The translations under genes were made by a program, and so were the position numbers. Of a DNA stretch of 64,000 bases, positions 63,756 through 64,000 are shown piece by piece. Numbering within the stretch: the first letter of the stretch is position 1; each line of letters starts with the position of its first letter. Source of the DNA: Oasisia sp. SBJ-2009 (taxonomy: Eukaryota > Annelida > Polychaeta > Sabellida > Siboglinidae); contig OZ024855.1 in NCBI GenBank assembly GCA_964017155.1, positions 1,481,279-1,545,278 on the forward strand, given 5' to 3'. The notes below the pieces were generated by a model. That model worked only from the letters and a program-made list of their open reading frames with translations, searched no databases and was not told the DNA's origin.

Positions 63756-64000
63756 CCCTGTGACTTGTATGCGTATTGCATGAAGCCCAGTCAGTGACTA
63801 GCGATTGTCATTATAATTACAGGCATTGCATGTTAACGTTAACATCGGCAACTCTTCCTGCTTATCTGGTTTACCCCGGCGTCTAGCGCGCTGCGGGCCC
63901 ATATACAGATAACGAACGATATCTAGCGCACGGACGGCGGCGCAGCCGGTTGTTGTCATCTTTGCGCGCGGGATTAACGCTATTCCGAGTAGCAGTCGCC
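63756..64000. other. noncoding at window end
   Basis: No feature is seen. GC-richer toward the end. Confidence 0.4.

Overview
The window is nuclear DNA of an animal, not of a bacterium. It shows GT-AG introns, coding exons of 54-100 bp with consistent phases, long AT-rich introns, many microsatellites, and decayed copies of LINE, DIRS-like, Gypsy, hAT-like and terminal-inverted-repeat elements. A NACHT-LRR immune receptor made of many short LRR exons, together with L2/CR1-type LINEs, suits a marine invertebrate or basal chordate such as a lancelet. The species cannot be fixed from the sequence, and I hold this placement loosely.

The backbone is one plus-strand NLR-like gene that I can trace from about 3.8 kb to 56.4 kb. 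It has two phase-1 coiled-coil exons (3804-3899, 4790-4879) and a 1.6 kb NACHT exon (15098-16690) with Walker A and B motifs and one internal frame break. An 84 bp LRR exon follows (26248-26331), then a 27.7 kb intron. The 3' end has two duplicated LRR exon pairs (54034-55409), two closing exons and a terminal exon with its stop at 56400-56402. A poly(A) signal lies at 56694-56699. N-terminal exons before 3804 were not found and may lie outside the window.

The introns of this gene are crowded with mobile DNA. From left to right: a CR1-like LINE (13.1-14.9 kb, minus); an RT scrap (17.5 kb); a hAT-like transposase fragment (18.7 kb); a 4 kb unit bounded by long inverted repeats that carries a CxxC/HEEADTR/FTSCD protein (20.6-24.5 kb); a 27 bp minisatellite (24.6-25.8 kb); a perfect-looking foldback element (26.7 kb); and an L2-like LINE (28.1-30.9 kb, minus). 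Next come a DIRS-like RNase H scrap (32 kb); a nearly intact L2-type LINE (34.4-38.0 kb) inserted inside an older LINE (32.8-34.4 and 38.0-39.1 kb); a further RT relic (39.3-40.0 kb); and a second copy of the L2-like LINE (40.8-43.2 kb, plus). Two abutting TIR elements (43.2-44.65 kb), another LINE (45.2-46.9 kb, minus) and a second CR1-like LINE (52.2-53.4 kb, plus) complete the series.

The most interesting signal is in the LRR exons at 54.0-55.4 kb. Two tandem exon pairs share intron sequence that is identical or nearly so, yet the exons differ by 12% and 33%. The differences fall on residues predicted to lie exposed on the concave LRR face. Downstream, 56.4-61.3 kb is noncoding with repeats. 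A minus-strand gene for a single-pass membrane protein ends at 61.5-62.0 kb, and a Gypsy integrase fragment lies at 63.2-63.8 kb.
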